This document shows positions 35,979 to 44,395 of a stretch of 64,000 bases of DNA, piece after piece. The DNA is from DSNY01 sp964539745 (GTDB lineage Bacteria > Pseudomonadota > Gammaproteobacteria > Burkholderiales > Burkholderiaceae_F): positions 1 through 64,000 of the forward strand of contig CAZIJU010000002.1 in NCBI GenBank assembly GCA_964539745.1. The letters are read 5' to 3'. A program made the translations under genes and the position numbers. How positions within the stretch are numbered: position 1 is the first letter of the stretch; every line of letters starts with the position of its first letter. A model generated the notes under the pieces. The model ran no database searches, had not been told where the DNA came from, and saw only the letters and a program-made list of their open reading frames with translations.

Positions 35979-37808
35979 TCAGCCGAGCGGCTGCGTGCGC
36001 GCTTCGAGCCAGGCTCTCGCGTCGCCCGCGACGTGCGGCCAGATGCGCGCGCGGACCATCGCGTGGTAGCCGTCCAGCCAACCGACTTCGTCGTCGGCAA
36101 GCAGGCTGCGCTCGATGCAGCGCGCATCGATCGGGGCGAGCGTGAGCGTCTCGAACTTCAGGAATTCGCCGAACTCGGTCGTCTCGGCCGGCACGTTCAG
36201 TACGAGGTTCTCGATCCGTACGCCCCATTTGCCCGGCCGGTACAGTCCCGGCTCGTTGCTGGTGATCATGCCGGGCTCCATCGCGGTGGCCGGCTCCGGC
36301 GCCAGATGCGGCGTGATGCCGTGCGGTCCTTCGTGCACGTTCAGAAAATAGCCGACGCCGTGGCCGGTGCCGTGGCCGTAGTCGAGCCCCGCCGCCCATA
36401 GCGGCGCACGCGCGATCGTGTCGAGCAGCGGCGACTTCGTGCCGCGCGGAAACCGCGCCAGCGACAGCCGGATCATGCTTTTGAGCACCAGCGTGAAGTC
36501 GCGTTTGTGTTCGTCACCGATGCGTCCGACCGGGACGACGCGCGTGATGTCGGTCGTGCCGTATTCGTACTGCCCGCCAGAGTCGATCAGCAGCAGCCCG
36601 TCGCGGACCGCGCCCGGCTCGCAGATGACCGCGTGCGATTCGGGCGTGGCACGGTAGTGCGGCATCGCGCCGTTGGCGTTGAAGCCCGCGATCGTCGCGA
36701 AGCTCGGGCAGACGAATCCGGGCTTGCGCGCCCGCGCGGCGGTGACGCGTTCGTCGATCGTCAGTTCGGTGATCCATTCGCGTCCGAGCGCCGCTTCGAA
36801 CCAGGCGAAGAATTCCGCGAGTGCCGCGCCGTCGACTTCCATCGCGTGGCGGATGTGCTCGATCTCGGCCGCGTTCTTGCGCGCTTTCGCGACGGTGGTC
36901 GGATTGATCGCTTCGATCACCTTGACATTCGCCGGAACCGCCCGCAGCAGTCCGTAGGTCACGCGCCGCGGGTCGACCAGCAGCGTGCTGCCTGCCGGCA
37001 GCCGCGCGAGGGCCGGCGCGGCCCACTCGTACGGGCGCAGGTCGAAACCTTCGGCTTCGAGCTTTTCGGCGAGCGCCGGCGGGACCTTGCCTTCGGCGAC
37101 GAAAAGCTGCGCGCGCTGCGGCCCGATCAGCGCGTGGCCGACGAATACCGGGTTGTACGCGACGTCGGCGCCGCGCAGGTTGGTGAGCCACGCCAGATCG
37201 TCCAGCGTCGAAATCAAGTGCCAGTCGGCGCCGGCCTTGCGCATCTGCTCGCGCAGTGCAGCGAGCTTCTCCGTGCGTGCCACCGGCGCATACGGCGCGC
37301 GATGCTCGAACACCGCGGCCTGCGGCAGGCGCGGCCGATCGCGCCAGACCGCGTCGAGCAGGTCGACATCGGTGCGCAGCTTCACGCCTTTCGCGGCGAG
37401 CGCCGCCTCGAGCGCACGCGCGGCGGCGAGCGCAAGCACGGTGCCGTCCACACCGACCGTGCCGCCGGCCGGCACGTTGGCCGCGAGCCAGTCGACGTAC
37501 GCCGCGCTGGCCGCCGCAGTGATCTTCATCAGCGCGATGCCGGTACCGGTCAACTGCGTTTCGGCCTGCACCCAGTAGCGGCTGTCGACCCACAGCCCGG
37601 CGAAGTCGTGCGCCACGACCAAGGTGCCGACCGAGCCGGTGAATCCGGACAGCCACTCTCGCGCTCGCCAGCGGTCGGGCAGGTACTCGGACAGATGCGG
37701 ATCGGACGACGGCACCAGCCAGGCATCGATCGCGTGCTGCCGCATGGCCTGCCGAAGGCCGTCGAGCCGCGCGCGCACCTGCACGCGGGAGGAGTCGAGC
37801 GTATCCAT
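35979..37808 (-). CDS. pepP: Xaa-Pro aminopeptidase P (long, three-domain form)
   Basis: A 609-residue M24B metallopeptidase that removes N-terminal residues preceding proline. Two creatinase-like N-terminal domains (from DAWLVPSSDPHLSEYLPDRW) come before the pita-bread catalytic domain: LIDSGGQYEYGTTDITR (two Asp metal ligands), GHGTGHGVGYFLNVHEGP (His ligand), MITSNEPGLY (Glu) and FLKFETLTL (Glu). All five metal ligands are present. The length matches the eukaryote-like APP form found in many proteobacteria rather than the 440-residue E. coli PepP. Confidence 0.93.
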   Translation of the reverse strand: MDTLDSSRVQVRARLDGLRQAMRQHAIDAWLVPSSDPHLSEYLPDRWRAREWLSGFTGSVGTLVVAHDFAGLWVDSRYWVQAETQLTGTGIALMKITAAASAAYVDWLAANVPAGGTVGVDGTVLALAAARALEAALAAKGVKLRTDVDLLDAVWRDRPRLPQAAVFEHRAPYAPVARTEKLAALREQMRKAGADWHLISTLDDLAWLTNLRGADVAYNPVFVGHALIGPQRAQLFVAEGKVPPALAEKLEAEGFDLRPYEWAAPALARLPAGSTLLVDPRRVTYGLLRAVPANVKVIEAINPTTVAKARKNAAEIEHIRHAMEVDGAALAEFFAWFEAALGREWITELTIDERVTAARARKPGFVCPSFATIAGFNANGAMPHYRATPESHAVICEPGAVRDGLLLIDSGGQYEYGTTDITRVVPVGRIGDEHKRDFTLVLKSMIRLSLARFPRGTKSPLLDTIARAPLWAAGLDYGHGTGHGVGYFLNVHEGPHGITPHLAPEPATAMEPGMITSNEPGLYRPGKWGVRIENLVLNVPAETTEFGEFLKFETLTLAPIDARCIERSLLADDEVGWLDGYHAMVRARIWPHVAGDARAWLEARTQPLG

Positions 37809-37884
37809 GCGAGTCGCCGAAAGGAAAGCCGATGCGGCAGTGTAACGGCGCGCGTCGCACCGCTCGTCCCGCGCGGGTCGCGGC

Positions 37885-38391
37885 TCAGCTTCGCTTCAAC
37901 GCCGCGCTGCCGATGTACGCGCCGAAACTTTCGCACCAGATCGTCACCGTGTGGAACCTGGCGAGGTCGATGCCGGAGGGCAGCGCGTAGTTCTGTGCCC
38001 CCTTGAACGACTTGAGTTTCGCGATCCGCACGCGCGCCGCGTCGGCCTCGAAGTCGCGCTCGTCGCCGACCGGGCGCGTGTTCAGATGGATCCAGTAGTT
38101 TGGCCCCGGCCCCGCCTCGAAATCCGCCTCGAGCCGGAGCACCTGCCCATGCGCGGTCGATACGAACGCGCCGCTGCCGTTGGCCCAGTGGATCGAGTCT
38201 CGCCCGGGCGCGTTCGCGTCGAAGACGAAAGTCGTCCGCGCGGCGGCGCCCGCGTCGATCGGCGCCGGCGCCGCGTCATCGGCCGGCGCCGGCGGAAAGA
38301 GAAAGGGAAAGGCGATCAACATCGCCGCTGCCCCGGCCAGCGCGCCGAACGCGCCGCCGAGCCCGAACGTCACGATCCGCGATCGCCACAT
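37885..38391 (-). CDS. DM13-domain membrane-anchored protein
   Basis: A 168-residue protein with an N-terminal membrane helix (FGLGGAFGALAGAAAMLIAF) and a periplasmic DM13 domain (about 60-165): LRLEADFEAGPGPNYWIHL, LKSFKGAQNYALPSGIDL and HTVTIWCESFGAYIGSAAL. DM13 domains are predicted electron-transfer or redox modules, with a conserved cysteine that is present here (IWC). Partner unknown. The gene is divergent from the nuclease gene. Confidence 0.82.
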   Translation of the reverse strand: MWRSRIVTFGLGGAFGALAGAAAMLIAFPFLFPPAPADDAAPAPIDAGAAARTTFVFDANAPGRDSIHWANGSGAFVSTAHGQVLRLEADFEAGPGPNYWIHLNTRPVGDERDFEADAARVRIAKLKSFKGAQNYALPSGIDLARFHTVTIWCESFGAYIGSAALKRS

Positions 38392-38493
38392 GGTCCACTC
38401 CTCGGTGCCGTGATGCCGCTGTTGGTCGCGCGCAGGTGCCCGACCTTACTGCGCGGTTTGAATCCGCAGCCCAGGTCGGCGACGATTCGCACC

Positions 38494-39051
38494 GTGAAGC
38501 GGCTCCTGTCCCTGCTGCTGCTTGCCGTGCTGCTGCTGTCGGCGCTGCTGGTCGCCGTGCCCGACCGCGCTTCGCCCGAGCGCGAAGCGTCTTTTCATCC
38601 GCCGTTTCGGGCCGGCGGCGCGGCAACGCGCGTGATCGACGGCGACAGCTTCGTGCTCGCTTCGGCCGAGCGCGGCGAGTTCCGCGTGCGCTTGCACTCG
38701 GTCGACGCCCCCGAGTCGACGCAGGCACACGCTGCCGAGTCGAGGCGCGCGCTCGAGGAACTGCTGCGGGGGCGAAGCATCGACGTGGAGTGCTACAAGA
38801 CCGACGCGCGCGGCCGCGAAGTCTGCCGTGTCTACGCGGGGTCGATCGACGTCGGGCGCGAACTGGTTGGCCGCGGCGCCGCCTGGCACTTCGACCGCTA
38901 TGCCGACGAGCAGACCTTCGGCGAGCGGAGCGAACTGGCGCGGCTCGAGGCGCGCGCTCGGCGCGAGCACATCGGCTTGTGGGCCGCCGCCGACGCGATG
39001 CCGCCATGGGAGTGCCGCGCGCGGCTGCGCGAGCTGAAGGCCTGCCGTTGA
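38494..39051 (+). CDS. secreted thermonuclease-like nuclease (SNase family)
   Basis: A 185-residue protein with a signal peptide (MKRLLSLLLLAVLLLSALLVAV) and a staphylococcal-nuclease fold: TRVIDGDSFVL, RVRLHSVDAPEST (catalytic Arg and the conserved acidic DAPE) and GREVCRVYAGSIDVGRELVGRGAAW. The GTG at 38494 gives the signal peptide directly; the upstream extension of the frame is not supported. It probably degrades extracellular or periplasmic nucleic acid. Confidence 0.85.
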   Translation: MKRLLSLLLLAVLLLSALLVAVPDRASPEREASFHPPFRAGGAATRVIDGDSFVLASAERGEFRVRLHSVDAPESTQAHAAESRRALEELLRGRSIDVECYKTDARGREVCRVYAGSIDVGRELVGRGAAWHFDRYADEQTFGERSELARLEARARREHIGLWAAADAMPPWECRARLRELKACR

Positions 39052-39207
39052 AGGCCGACGCCGCGGGGCCGCCAGTTGACGCCGGCGCGGCCCGCCCCCA
39101 GATTGATCTGGCGTCACGCCGAGCGCTTCGCACGCGCGCGCGGTGCCGCAGTCGAACCCCGCGCGGCGGAACCCCGCAACGATCCGACAAGACCACGGAG
39201 AACGACC

Positions 39208-40308
39208 ATGCGTTTGCCTCAACCTCCGCAGCCGCGCGCGCTGATCCTCGCGGCCGCGCTGATCGCCGCGCTCGGCGCGGGGCTGGCGACCGTCGTCGCG
39301 CAGAGCCCGCCGCGCGTCGAACCGCGCGCGGTGCAGCCGCGCGGGCCGCTGCTGCCGCACGAGCAGTCGCTGGTCGCCCTGTTCGAGAACGCCGCACCGT
39401 CGGTCGCCTACATCACGACCGAGGTGCTGCAGCCGCGCGGCTTTTTCAGCGCCGAGGTGGCGCAAGGCGCGGGCAGCGGTTTCGTGTGGGACACGGCGGG
39501 TCACGTGGTGACGAACAACCACGTCGTCGCGGGCGCGCGTCGGGTTTTCGTTCAGCTCGATGCGGGCGACCCGATCGAGGCGCGGCCGGTGGGTTTCGCA
39601 CCTGAATACGACCTCGCGGTCGTCAAGCTGGCGCGCGTGCCGAAGGACATCCGGCCGATTCCGCTCGGCACTTCGCGCGACCTGAAAATCGGCCAATCGG
39701 TCTACGCGGTCGGCAATCCGTTCGGACTGCAGCGCACGCTGACGCACGGCATCGTCAGCGCGCTGGACCGCGAGCTGCCGACGATCGAAGGCTATCGCGA
39801 AGTCGCTGGCGTGATCCAGACCGACGCCGCGGTCAATCCGGGCAACTCGGGCGGTCCGCTGCTCGACAGCGCGGGCCGGTTGATCGGCGTGAACACGGCG
39901 ATCCGTTCCGCCAGCGGCAATTCGGCGGGTGTGGGGTTCGCGATCCCCGTGGACCTGGTCAACCGAATCGTGCCTGCATTGATTGCGCGTGGCCGAGCGC
40001 CGCTGCCCGGCATCGGCATCGAGCCGGTGCGGCCCGACCTGGTCGCGCGCGCCGGCATCTCGGGTGTGGTCATCGCCGCGGTCGGGCGCGGCACGCCGGC
40101 GGCCGAAGCGGGACTGCAGCCGCTGAATCAGCGCAGCGGCGACCTCGGCGACGTGATCGTCGCGGTCAACGGCCGGCGCGTGGAAACCGTCTCCCAATTC
40201 GCCGCCGAACTCGACCGCGTCGGCATCGGTGCCATGGCCGAATTGACCGTCGTTCGCGGCGGCAAGCAGCGCCAGGTGCGCGTGCGGGTGATCGACCTGC
40301 GCGCCTAA
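39208..40308 (+). CDS. DegS/HtrA-like serine protease with one PDZ domain
   Basis: A 366-residue periplasmic protease anchored by an N-terminal helix (ALILAAALIAALGAGLATVV). The S1C catalytic triad is H105 (TNNHVV), D135 (YDLAVV) and S214 (NPGNSGGPL). One PDZ domain follows (about 265-360; DVIVAVNGRRVETVSQF). Size, anchor and single PDZ fit the DegS-like class, but without rseA or rpoE nearby the name cannot be assigned. GGAGA precedes the ATG at 39208. Confidence 0.9.
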   Translation: MRLPQPPQPRALILAAALIAALGAGLATVVAQSPPRVEPRAVQPRGPLLPHEQSLVALFENAAPSVAYITTEVLQPRGFFSAEVAQGAGSGFVWDTAGHVVTNNHVVAGARRVFVQLDAGDPIEARPVGFAPEYDLAVVKLARVPKDIRPIPLGTSRDLKIGQSVYAVGNPFGLQRTLTHGIVSALDRELPTIEGYREVAGVIQTDAAVNPGNSGGPLLDSAGRLIGVNTAIRSASGNSAGVGFAIPVDLVNRIVPALIARGRAPLPGIGIEPVRPDLVARAGISGVVIAAVGRGTPAAEAGLQPLNQRSGDLGDVIVAVNGRRVETVSQFAAELDRVGIGAMAELTVVRGGKQRQVRVRVIDLRA

Positions 40309-40675
40309 CATGGCTTGGCGAGCTCATATGGACCGCGAACGGGAGCACGACGTCGATGCAGACCTTCGACATCGGACGCGGACAGCTTCTGGTCTTTGCC
40401 GGGCGTGATCGTCGGGCGTCTGCCGTCGGCGCCGCGGCGAGCGAACAAAGCCGACGTCGTGCGATTGCGGCTGCGCATGCAGCTGCGGCGAGCGGCGCGG
40501 ACGCCGCATCCGTTTCCCACCGGAGGTGCGCGATGCGCGCCGCGATTGCTGCAGTGCGTGGCTTGACGGGTGTCAACGCCGCCGGTGCGGACCGACGCAT
40601 AGTTATTCGATGCTCGCGCGGCCTGCCCGCTCGAAGGCGCGCGGCGCCGCAATGGACGACGCGAAAGGAGGGACG
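40309..40675. other. 367-base leader region of the FBP aldolase/phosphatase gene
   Basis: No supported gene. It holds a perfect FNR-type site at 40563-40576 and a candidate -10 at 40598-40603, and ends with the ribosome site AAAGGAGGG before the ATG at 40676. The first 200 bases show nothing recognisable. Confidence 0.6.
40563..40603 (+). promoter_or_regulatory. FNR/ANR-type site and -10 before the FBP aldolase/phosphatase gene
   Basis: TTGAC-GGGT-GTCAA (40563-40576) matches TTGAY-N4-RTCAA at all ten positions. CATAGT (40598-40603), 4 of 6 to a -10 box, lies 28.5 bases from the site centre, exactly the spacing seen upstream of the universal stress gene. The expected transcript start is near 40610, leaving a 65-base leader. 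This predicts induction of the enzyme at low oxygen. Confidence 0.62.
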
Positions 40676-41800
40676 ATGAAAATCACTCTGTCTGTCATCA
40701 AGGCCGACATCGGTTCGATCGGCGGTCACATCGCGCCGTCGCAGCCCTTGCTGGCGGCAGTGCGTGCGCATGTCGAAGCGAACGCGCAGGGCCTGCTCAT
40801 CGATCACCGAATCTCGTTTACCGGCGACGACGTCGCGATTTTGATGACGCACCGGCGCGGCGTCGGCGATGAGGCCGTGCATCGGCTGGCGTGGAACGCG
40901 TTCGTCGCCGGCACCGAGGTCGCGAAGCGCCAGGGTCTGTACGGTGCCGGACAGGACCTGCTGAAAGACGCGTTCTCCGGCAACGTCAAGGGCATGGGAC
41001 CGGCGGTCGCCGAGATGGAGTTCGACGAGCGGCCGAACGAGCCGTTCCTGTTCTTCGCTGCCGACAAGACCGATCCGGGCGCGTTCAACCTGCCGCTTTA
41101 TCTGGCGTTCGCCGATCCGATGAACACCCCCGGGCTGATCCTTTCGCCGAAGATGGCGAAGGGTTTCCGCTTCGTGATCATGGACGTGAACTGCACGGAA
41201 GGCGACCGCGTGATCGAGCTGGTTGCGCCCGAGCAGCTATACGACATCGCCGCACTGCTGCGCGATCCGGAACGCTACGTCGTCGAGTCGGTGTGGTCGC
41301 GCGCCACCGGCGAGCAGGCCGTCGCCGTCGCCACCTCGCGGCTGCACAACATCGCCGGCAAGTACACCGGAAAGGACGATCCGGTGATGCTGGTGCGCAC
41401 GCAGATGAATTTCCCGGCCACCGGCGAAGTGCTCACGCCGTACGCCACCGCGCACTACGTCGCCGGTGGCATGCGCGGCTCGCACAACATGCCGCTGATG
41501 CCGGTCGGGCTGAACACCGGGACCAGCTACTTCGACGGCCCGCCGCTGGTCAGTTGCGCGGCCTACGCGATGCACGAAGGTCGGCTCACCGACCCGCTCG
41601 ACGCCTTCGCGCATCCGTTTTGGGACGCCGTGCGCGCGCGTGCCGCCGACAAGGCGATGGAGATGCGGCGCCAGGGCTTCTTCGGCGCGGCGATGCTGCC
41701 GATGAGCGAGCTGGAGTACACCGGCATCACCGAAAAGCTGGCCGAACTCGAACCGCGCTTCCGGATGCGCGGCGAAGCGGCCGAACGCAAGGCGGCCTGA
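40676..41800 (+). CDS. archaeal-type (class V) fructose-1,6-bisphosphate aldolase/phosphatase
   Basis: A 374-residue enzyme of the bifunctional family best known from archaea and deeply branching bacteria. It condenses triose phosphates and dephosphorylates the product to fructose 6-phosphate, committing carbon to gluconeogenesis. The metal-binding residues are in the family positions: D11 and H18 in SVIKADIGSIGGHIAPS, and D51-D52 in FTGDDVAIL (D52-D53 in Sulfolobus). Other family blocks are NVKGMGPAVAEMEFDERP, FLFFAADKTDPGAFNLPLY and LPMSELEYTGI. AAAGGAGGG lies just before the ATG. An uncommon gene in a betaproteobacterium, probably acquired; base composition is like its neighbours, so any transfer is old. 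Confidence 0.93.
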   Translation: MKITLSVIKADIGSIGGHIAPSQPLLAAVRAHVEANAQGLLIDHRISFTGDDVAILMTHRRGVGDEAVHRLAWNAFVAGTEVAKRQGLYGAGQDLLKDAFSGNVKGMGPAVAEMEFDERPNEPFLFFAADKTDPGAFNLPLYLAFADPMNTPGLILSPKMAKGFRFVIMDVNCTEGDRVIELVAPEQLYDIAALLRDPERYVVESVWSRATGEQAVAVATSRLHNIAGKYTGKDDPVMLVRTQMNFPATGEVLTPYATAHYVAGGMRGSHNMPLMPVGLNTGTSYFDGPPLVSCAAYAMHEGRLTDPLDAFAHPFWDAVRARAADKAMEMRRQGFFGAAMLPMSELEYTGITEKLAELEPRFRMRGEAAERKAA

Positions 41801-41861
41801 ACGCGGCCCGCCCGCGTATGCTCGCCGGCGCGGGCGCGGTGCCCGCCCGATGGAGAAATGC

Positions 41862-42206
41862 ATGGCGACGATCACGGCCCCCAGTGGGCTGCAATACGAG
41901 GATCTGACGGTCGGCACGGGTGCGGTTGCGCGCAGCGGCAGCGAAGTGCTGGTGCACTACACGGGTTGGCTTGCCGACGGGCGCAAGTTCGATTCGAGCC
42001 GGGACCGCGGCGAGCCCTTCGGTTTCGCGCTCGGCAAGGGCAACGTGATCGCCGGCTGGGACGAGGGCGTGGCTGGCATGCGCGTCGGCGGCGTACGCAA
42101 GCTGACGATTCCGCCCGCCCTCGGCTACGGTGCGTGGGGCGCGGGAAACGTGATCCCGCCGAATGCGACCTTGGTCTTCGAGGTCGAGCTGCTCGCGATC
42201 GATTGA
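41862..42206 (+). CDS. FKBP-type peptidyl-prolyl isomerase
   Basis: A 114-residue single FKBP domain without signal peptide: VLVHYTGWLADGRKFDSS, FALGKGNVIAGWDEGVAGM, KLTIPPALGYGAWG and NATLVFEVELLAID contain the usual active-site residues (Tyr, Phe, Asp, Trp). Speeds proline cis-trans change in protein folding in the cytoplasm. The ATG at 41862 is preferred over 41850 because GGAGA sits between them. Confidence 0.93.
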   Translation: MATITAPSGLQYEDLTVGTGAVARSGSEVLVHYTGWLADGRKFDSSRDRGEPFGFALGKGNVIAGWDEGVAGMRVGGVRKLTIPPALGYGAWGAGNVIPPNATLVFEVELLAID

Positions 42207-42220
42207 CGCGCGTCGCGCGG

Positions 42221-43105
42221 CTAAGTCGCCTTCGACTCGCGCCGCCACGTCCGCCATAGCCCTTCCGCGGAGTAGATCGCCAGCGCGAGCCAGATCGCTG
42301 CGAAACCGAGCGCTTTGCCCGGATCGAATGGCTCGCGGTACAGCCACACGCCGATCAGCAGTTGCAGCGCCGGCGCGATGTACTGCAGCAGGCCCAGCAT
42401 TGAAAACGGGATGCGCCGCGCGCCGGCGGCGAACGCGAGCAAGGGCAGCGCGGTGACTGGGCCGCCGGCGGCCAGCAGCCAACGCGTCGACGCCGAGCCG
42501 TCGACGAATGCGCTGTGCCCGCCGGCGCCGAGCCAGGCGAGATATGCGAGCGCGAGCGGGGCGAGCAGCGCCGTTTCCAGCGCGAGCCCTTCGGCCGCGC
42601 CGAGCGATGCCGTCTTGCGCAACAGACCGTAGGCGGCGAAGGAAAACGCGAGTGTGAGTCCGATCCACGGCAACGCGCCCGCATGCCAGGTCAGCCACGC
42701 CACGCCGGCTGCAGCGAGCGCGACCGCAATCCACTGCGCAGCGCGCAGCCGCTCGTGCAGCAGTAGCGCGCCGAACGCCACGTTGACCAGCGGATTGATG
42801 AAGTACCCCAGGCTCGCGTCGACGACGCGGCCCGCGTTGACGGCCCAGATGTAGACGCCCCAGTTGACCGACACCAGTGTCGCCGTCGCCGCGAAGCGGC
42901 CGACGAGCGCAGGCCGCTGCAGCACGGTGCGCAGCCAGGCCCAATGCCGCCGCAGCGCGAGCACCGCCGTGACGAAGGCGAGCGACCAGACCATCCGGTG
43001 CGCGAGGATTTCGGTCGCGGCGACGTGCTGCAGCGCCTTGAAGTAGACGGGAAACACGCCCCACAGCACGTAGGCGACGACGGCGTAGGCGATGCCGGCG
43101 TTCAT
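42221..43105 (-). CDS. rarD: EamA-family transporter RarD
   Basis: A 294-residue inner-membrane protein with ten hydrophobic helices in two EamA halves. YVLWGVFPVYFKALQHVAATEILAHRMVWSLAF and SLGYFINPLVNVAFGALLLHERL are strongly conserved in RarD proteins. The transported compound is unknown. The ATG at 43105 (MNAGIAYAVVAY) is the family-like start; nine further residues upstream are possible. Confidence 0.9.
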   Translation of the reverse strand: MNAGIAYAVVAYVLWGVFPVYFKALQHVAATEILAHRMVWSLAFVTAVLALRRHWAWLRTVLQRPALVGRFAATATLVSVNWGVYIWAVNAGRVVDASLGYFINPLVNVAFGALLLHERLRAAQWIAVALAAAGVAWLTWHAGALPWIGLTLAFSFAAYGLLRKTASLGAAEGLALETALLAPLALAYLAWLGAGGHSAFVDGSASTRWLLAAGGPVTALPLLAFAAGARRIPFSMLGLLQYIAPALQLLIGVWLYREPFDPGKALGFAAIWLALAIYSAEGLWRTWRRESKAT

Positions 43106-43230
43106 CGGACGGGGCGGGGTACGGGCGCGCATTGTGTCAGACGCGCAATACGGCCGGAGTTACTCAGAGTTACGCAAGCTCGTGACACGGCGAACCCACA
43201 AGTTCGTTTTGCCCGTGTAAGCACCGGTTC

Positions 43231-43304
43231 CGTCATCCCGAGCAGCGCGAGGGATCCCGGCATTGCGGGCGGCGGAGATTCCTCGCCTGCGGCTCGGAAT
43301 GACG
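43231..43304. repeat. imperfect palindromic repeat element (CGTCAT-CCGAG type)
   Basis: The arms CGTCATCCCGAG (43231-43242) and CTCGGAATGACG (43293-43304) pair at 11 of 12 positions. The inner flanks (GCGAGGGATCC and GGAGATTCCTCGC) pair partly as well, forming a long hairpin. The GTCAT-CCGAG...GCGAGG(A)ATC wording is the same as that of short intergenic palindromes seen many times in other bacterial genomes. Only this copy was noticed in the window. Confidence 0.65.
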
Positions 43305-43365
43305 AAGGGCGACGAATGCGAGCGCCAGGCGGTCGGTAGTGTCGCGAAGTTTTGTAATGCTCGAT

Positions 43366-43388
43366 AAGATTCAGCAGGAATCCATCTT
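43366..43388 (+). promoter_or_regulatory. candidate NsrR operator
   Basis: Two 11-base arms around one central base: AAGATTCAGCA and GAATCCATCTT. The right arm read backwards, AAGATGGATTC, matches the NsrR half-site AAGATGCATTT at 9 of 11; the left arm matches at 7 of 11. The 11-1-11 layout is that of NsrR sites, and it ends 18 bases before the nsrR-like ATG, as expected for autorepression. Confidence 0.5.
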
Positions 43389-43406
43389 CAGGAAATCCGG
43401 ACCGCG

Positions 43407-43841
43407 ATGCGACTGACCGACTACACCGATTACGCGCTACGCACGCTGATGTACCTCGGGGCGCACGCCGACGCGACGGCGACGATCCAGGAGATCGCCC
43501 ACGCCTACGGCATCTCGAAGAACCACCTGATGAAGGTCGTTCACGAATTCGGCCAGGCGGGCTACATCGAGACGAGCCGCGGCCGCGGCGGCGGCATCCG
43601 GCTCGGCCGCCCGGCCAAGGAGATCTCGATCGGCGACGTCGTGCGGCTGGCCGAGGGCGAGTTCACGCTGGTCGAGTGCTTCGGTCCGAACGGCAACCGC
43701 TGCGTGATCACGCCTGCGTGCAAACTCAAGAGCGTGCTCAAGCGCGCGCTCGATGCCTACATGGCCGAGCTCGACCGCTACACGCTCGCCGATCTGATCG
43801 AAAACCGTGCTGCGCTGGTGAAACTGCTGCCGCGCGCCTGA
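43407..43841 (+). CDS. nsrR: NsrR-like Rrf2-family regulator
   Basis: A 144-residue Rrf2 protein. The winged helix is TIQEIAHAYGISKNHLMKVVHEFGQAGYI, the wing SRGRGGGIRLGRPA. Three cysteines, C91, C99 and C105, lie in VECFGPNGNRCVITPACKLK, the [Fe-S] cluster region of NO-sensing NsrR (similar positions in other NsrR proteins). This points to NsrR rather than IscR or RirA. No NO-detoxifying gene is adjacent; the downstream neighbours are convergent chromate transporters. A candidate self-operator lies just upstream. Confidence 0.85.
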   Translation: MRLTDYTDYALRTLMYLGAHADATATIQEIAHAYGISKNHLMKVVHEFGQAGYIETSRGRGGGIRLGRPAKEISIGDVVRLAEGEFTLVECFGPNGNRCVITPACKLKSVLKRALDAYMAELDRYTLADLIENRAALVKLLPRA

Positions 43842-43846
43842 CCGAC

Positions 43847-44395
43847 TCAGACCCACCCGAGCGCGCCGGCGACCGCGCCGGCGGCGATCAGCCACAGCAG
43901 GTGGATCCGCGTGCGCCAGATGAGCAGCGCGGCGGCAACCGTCAGCACGAGATGCCGCCAGCCCGGCGTGGCCGCCGCGAGGATCCAGCCGGTGGCCATC
44001 AGCAGCGCGATGACGATCGGCGCCATGCCGGCCTTGAACGCCTGCACCGGGCGCCACTCGCGGCGTGCGTGACCCCAGCGCGAAGCGGCCAGCGCCAGCG
44101 TCGTCGACGGCAGCATGATCGCAGTGAGCGCCACCAGCGCAGCGACGAGTCCGCCCGCCTGATACCCCATGACCGCGACGAACAACACGTTCGGCCCCGG
44201 CGCGGCCTGCGCAATGGCGATCGATGCGTTGAACTGCGCGTCGGTCAGCAGCGCCATGCGGTCGACGAGCACGCGATGCATCTCGGGCGCGACCGTGATC
44301 GCGCCGCCGATCGCGAGCAGCGACAGCAGCAGGAAGTGACCGAACAGCGCGGCGAGCTCGCCGGCGGACAGCGGCAGCGCGAACGGACCGCTCAT
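43847..44395 (-). CDS. chrA: half-size chromate transporter (second CHR domain)
   Basis: A 182-residue single CHR domain: FGHFLLLSLLAIGGAITVAPEMHRVLVD, FNASIAIAQAAPGPNVLFVAVMGYQAGG and about five more hydrophobic segments. Short-chain CHR proteins work as pairs encoded by adjacent genes. Its ATG overlaps the stop of the partner gene by four bases, giving coupled production of both halves. The substrate may be chromate/sulfate or another anion. Confidence 0.88.
   Translation of the reverse strand: MSGPFALPLSAGELAALFGHFLLLSLLAIGGAITVAPEMHRVLVDRMALLTDAQFNASIAIAQAAPGPNVLFVAVMGYQAGGLVAALVALTAIMLPSTTLALAASRWGHARREWRPVQAFKAGMAPIVIALLMATGWILAAATPGWRHLVLTVAAALLIWRTRIHLLWLIAAGAVAGALGWV

Larger units (their letters stand above)
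43106..43406. other. divergent intergenic region, rarD / nsrR
   Basis: 301 bases containing an imperfect palindromic repeat (43231-43304) and a candidate NsrR operator (43366-43388), with no gene. Confidence 0.6.

Noticed and set aside
40356..40679. 107-codon open frame before the FBP aldolase/phosphatase gene
   Set aside because: Low-complexity Ala/Arg sequence without a ribosome site; it covers the FNR-type site and promoter instead.
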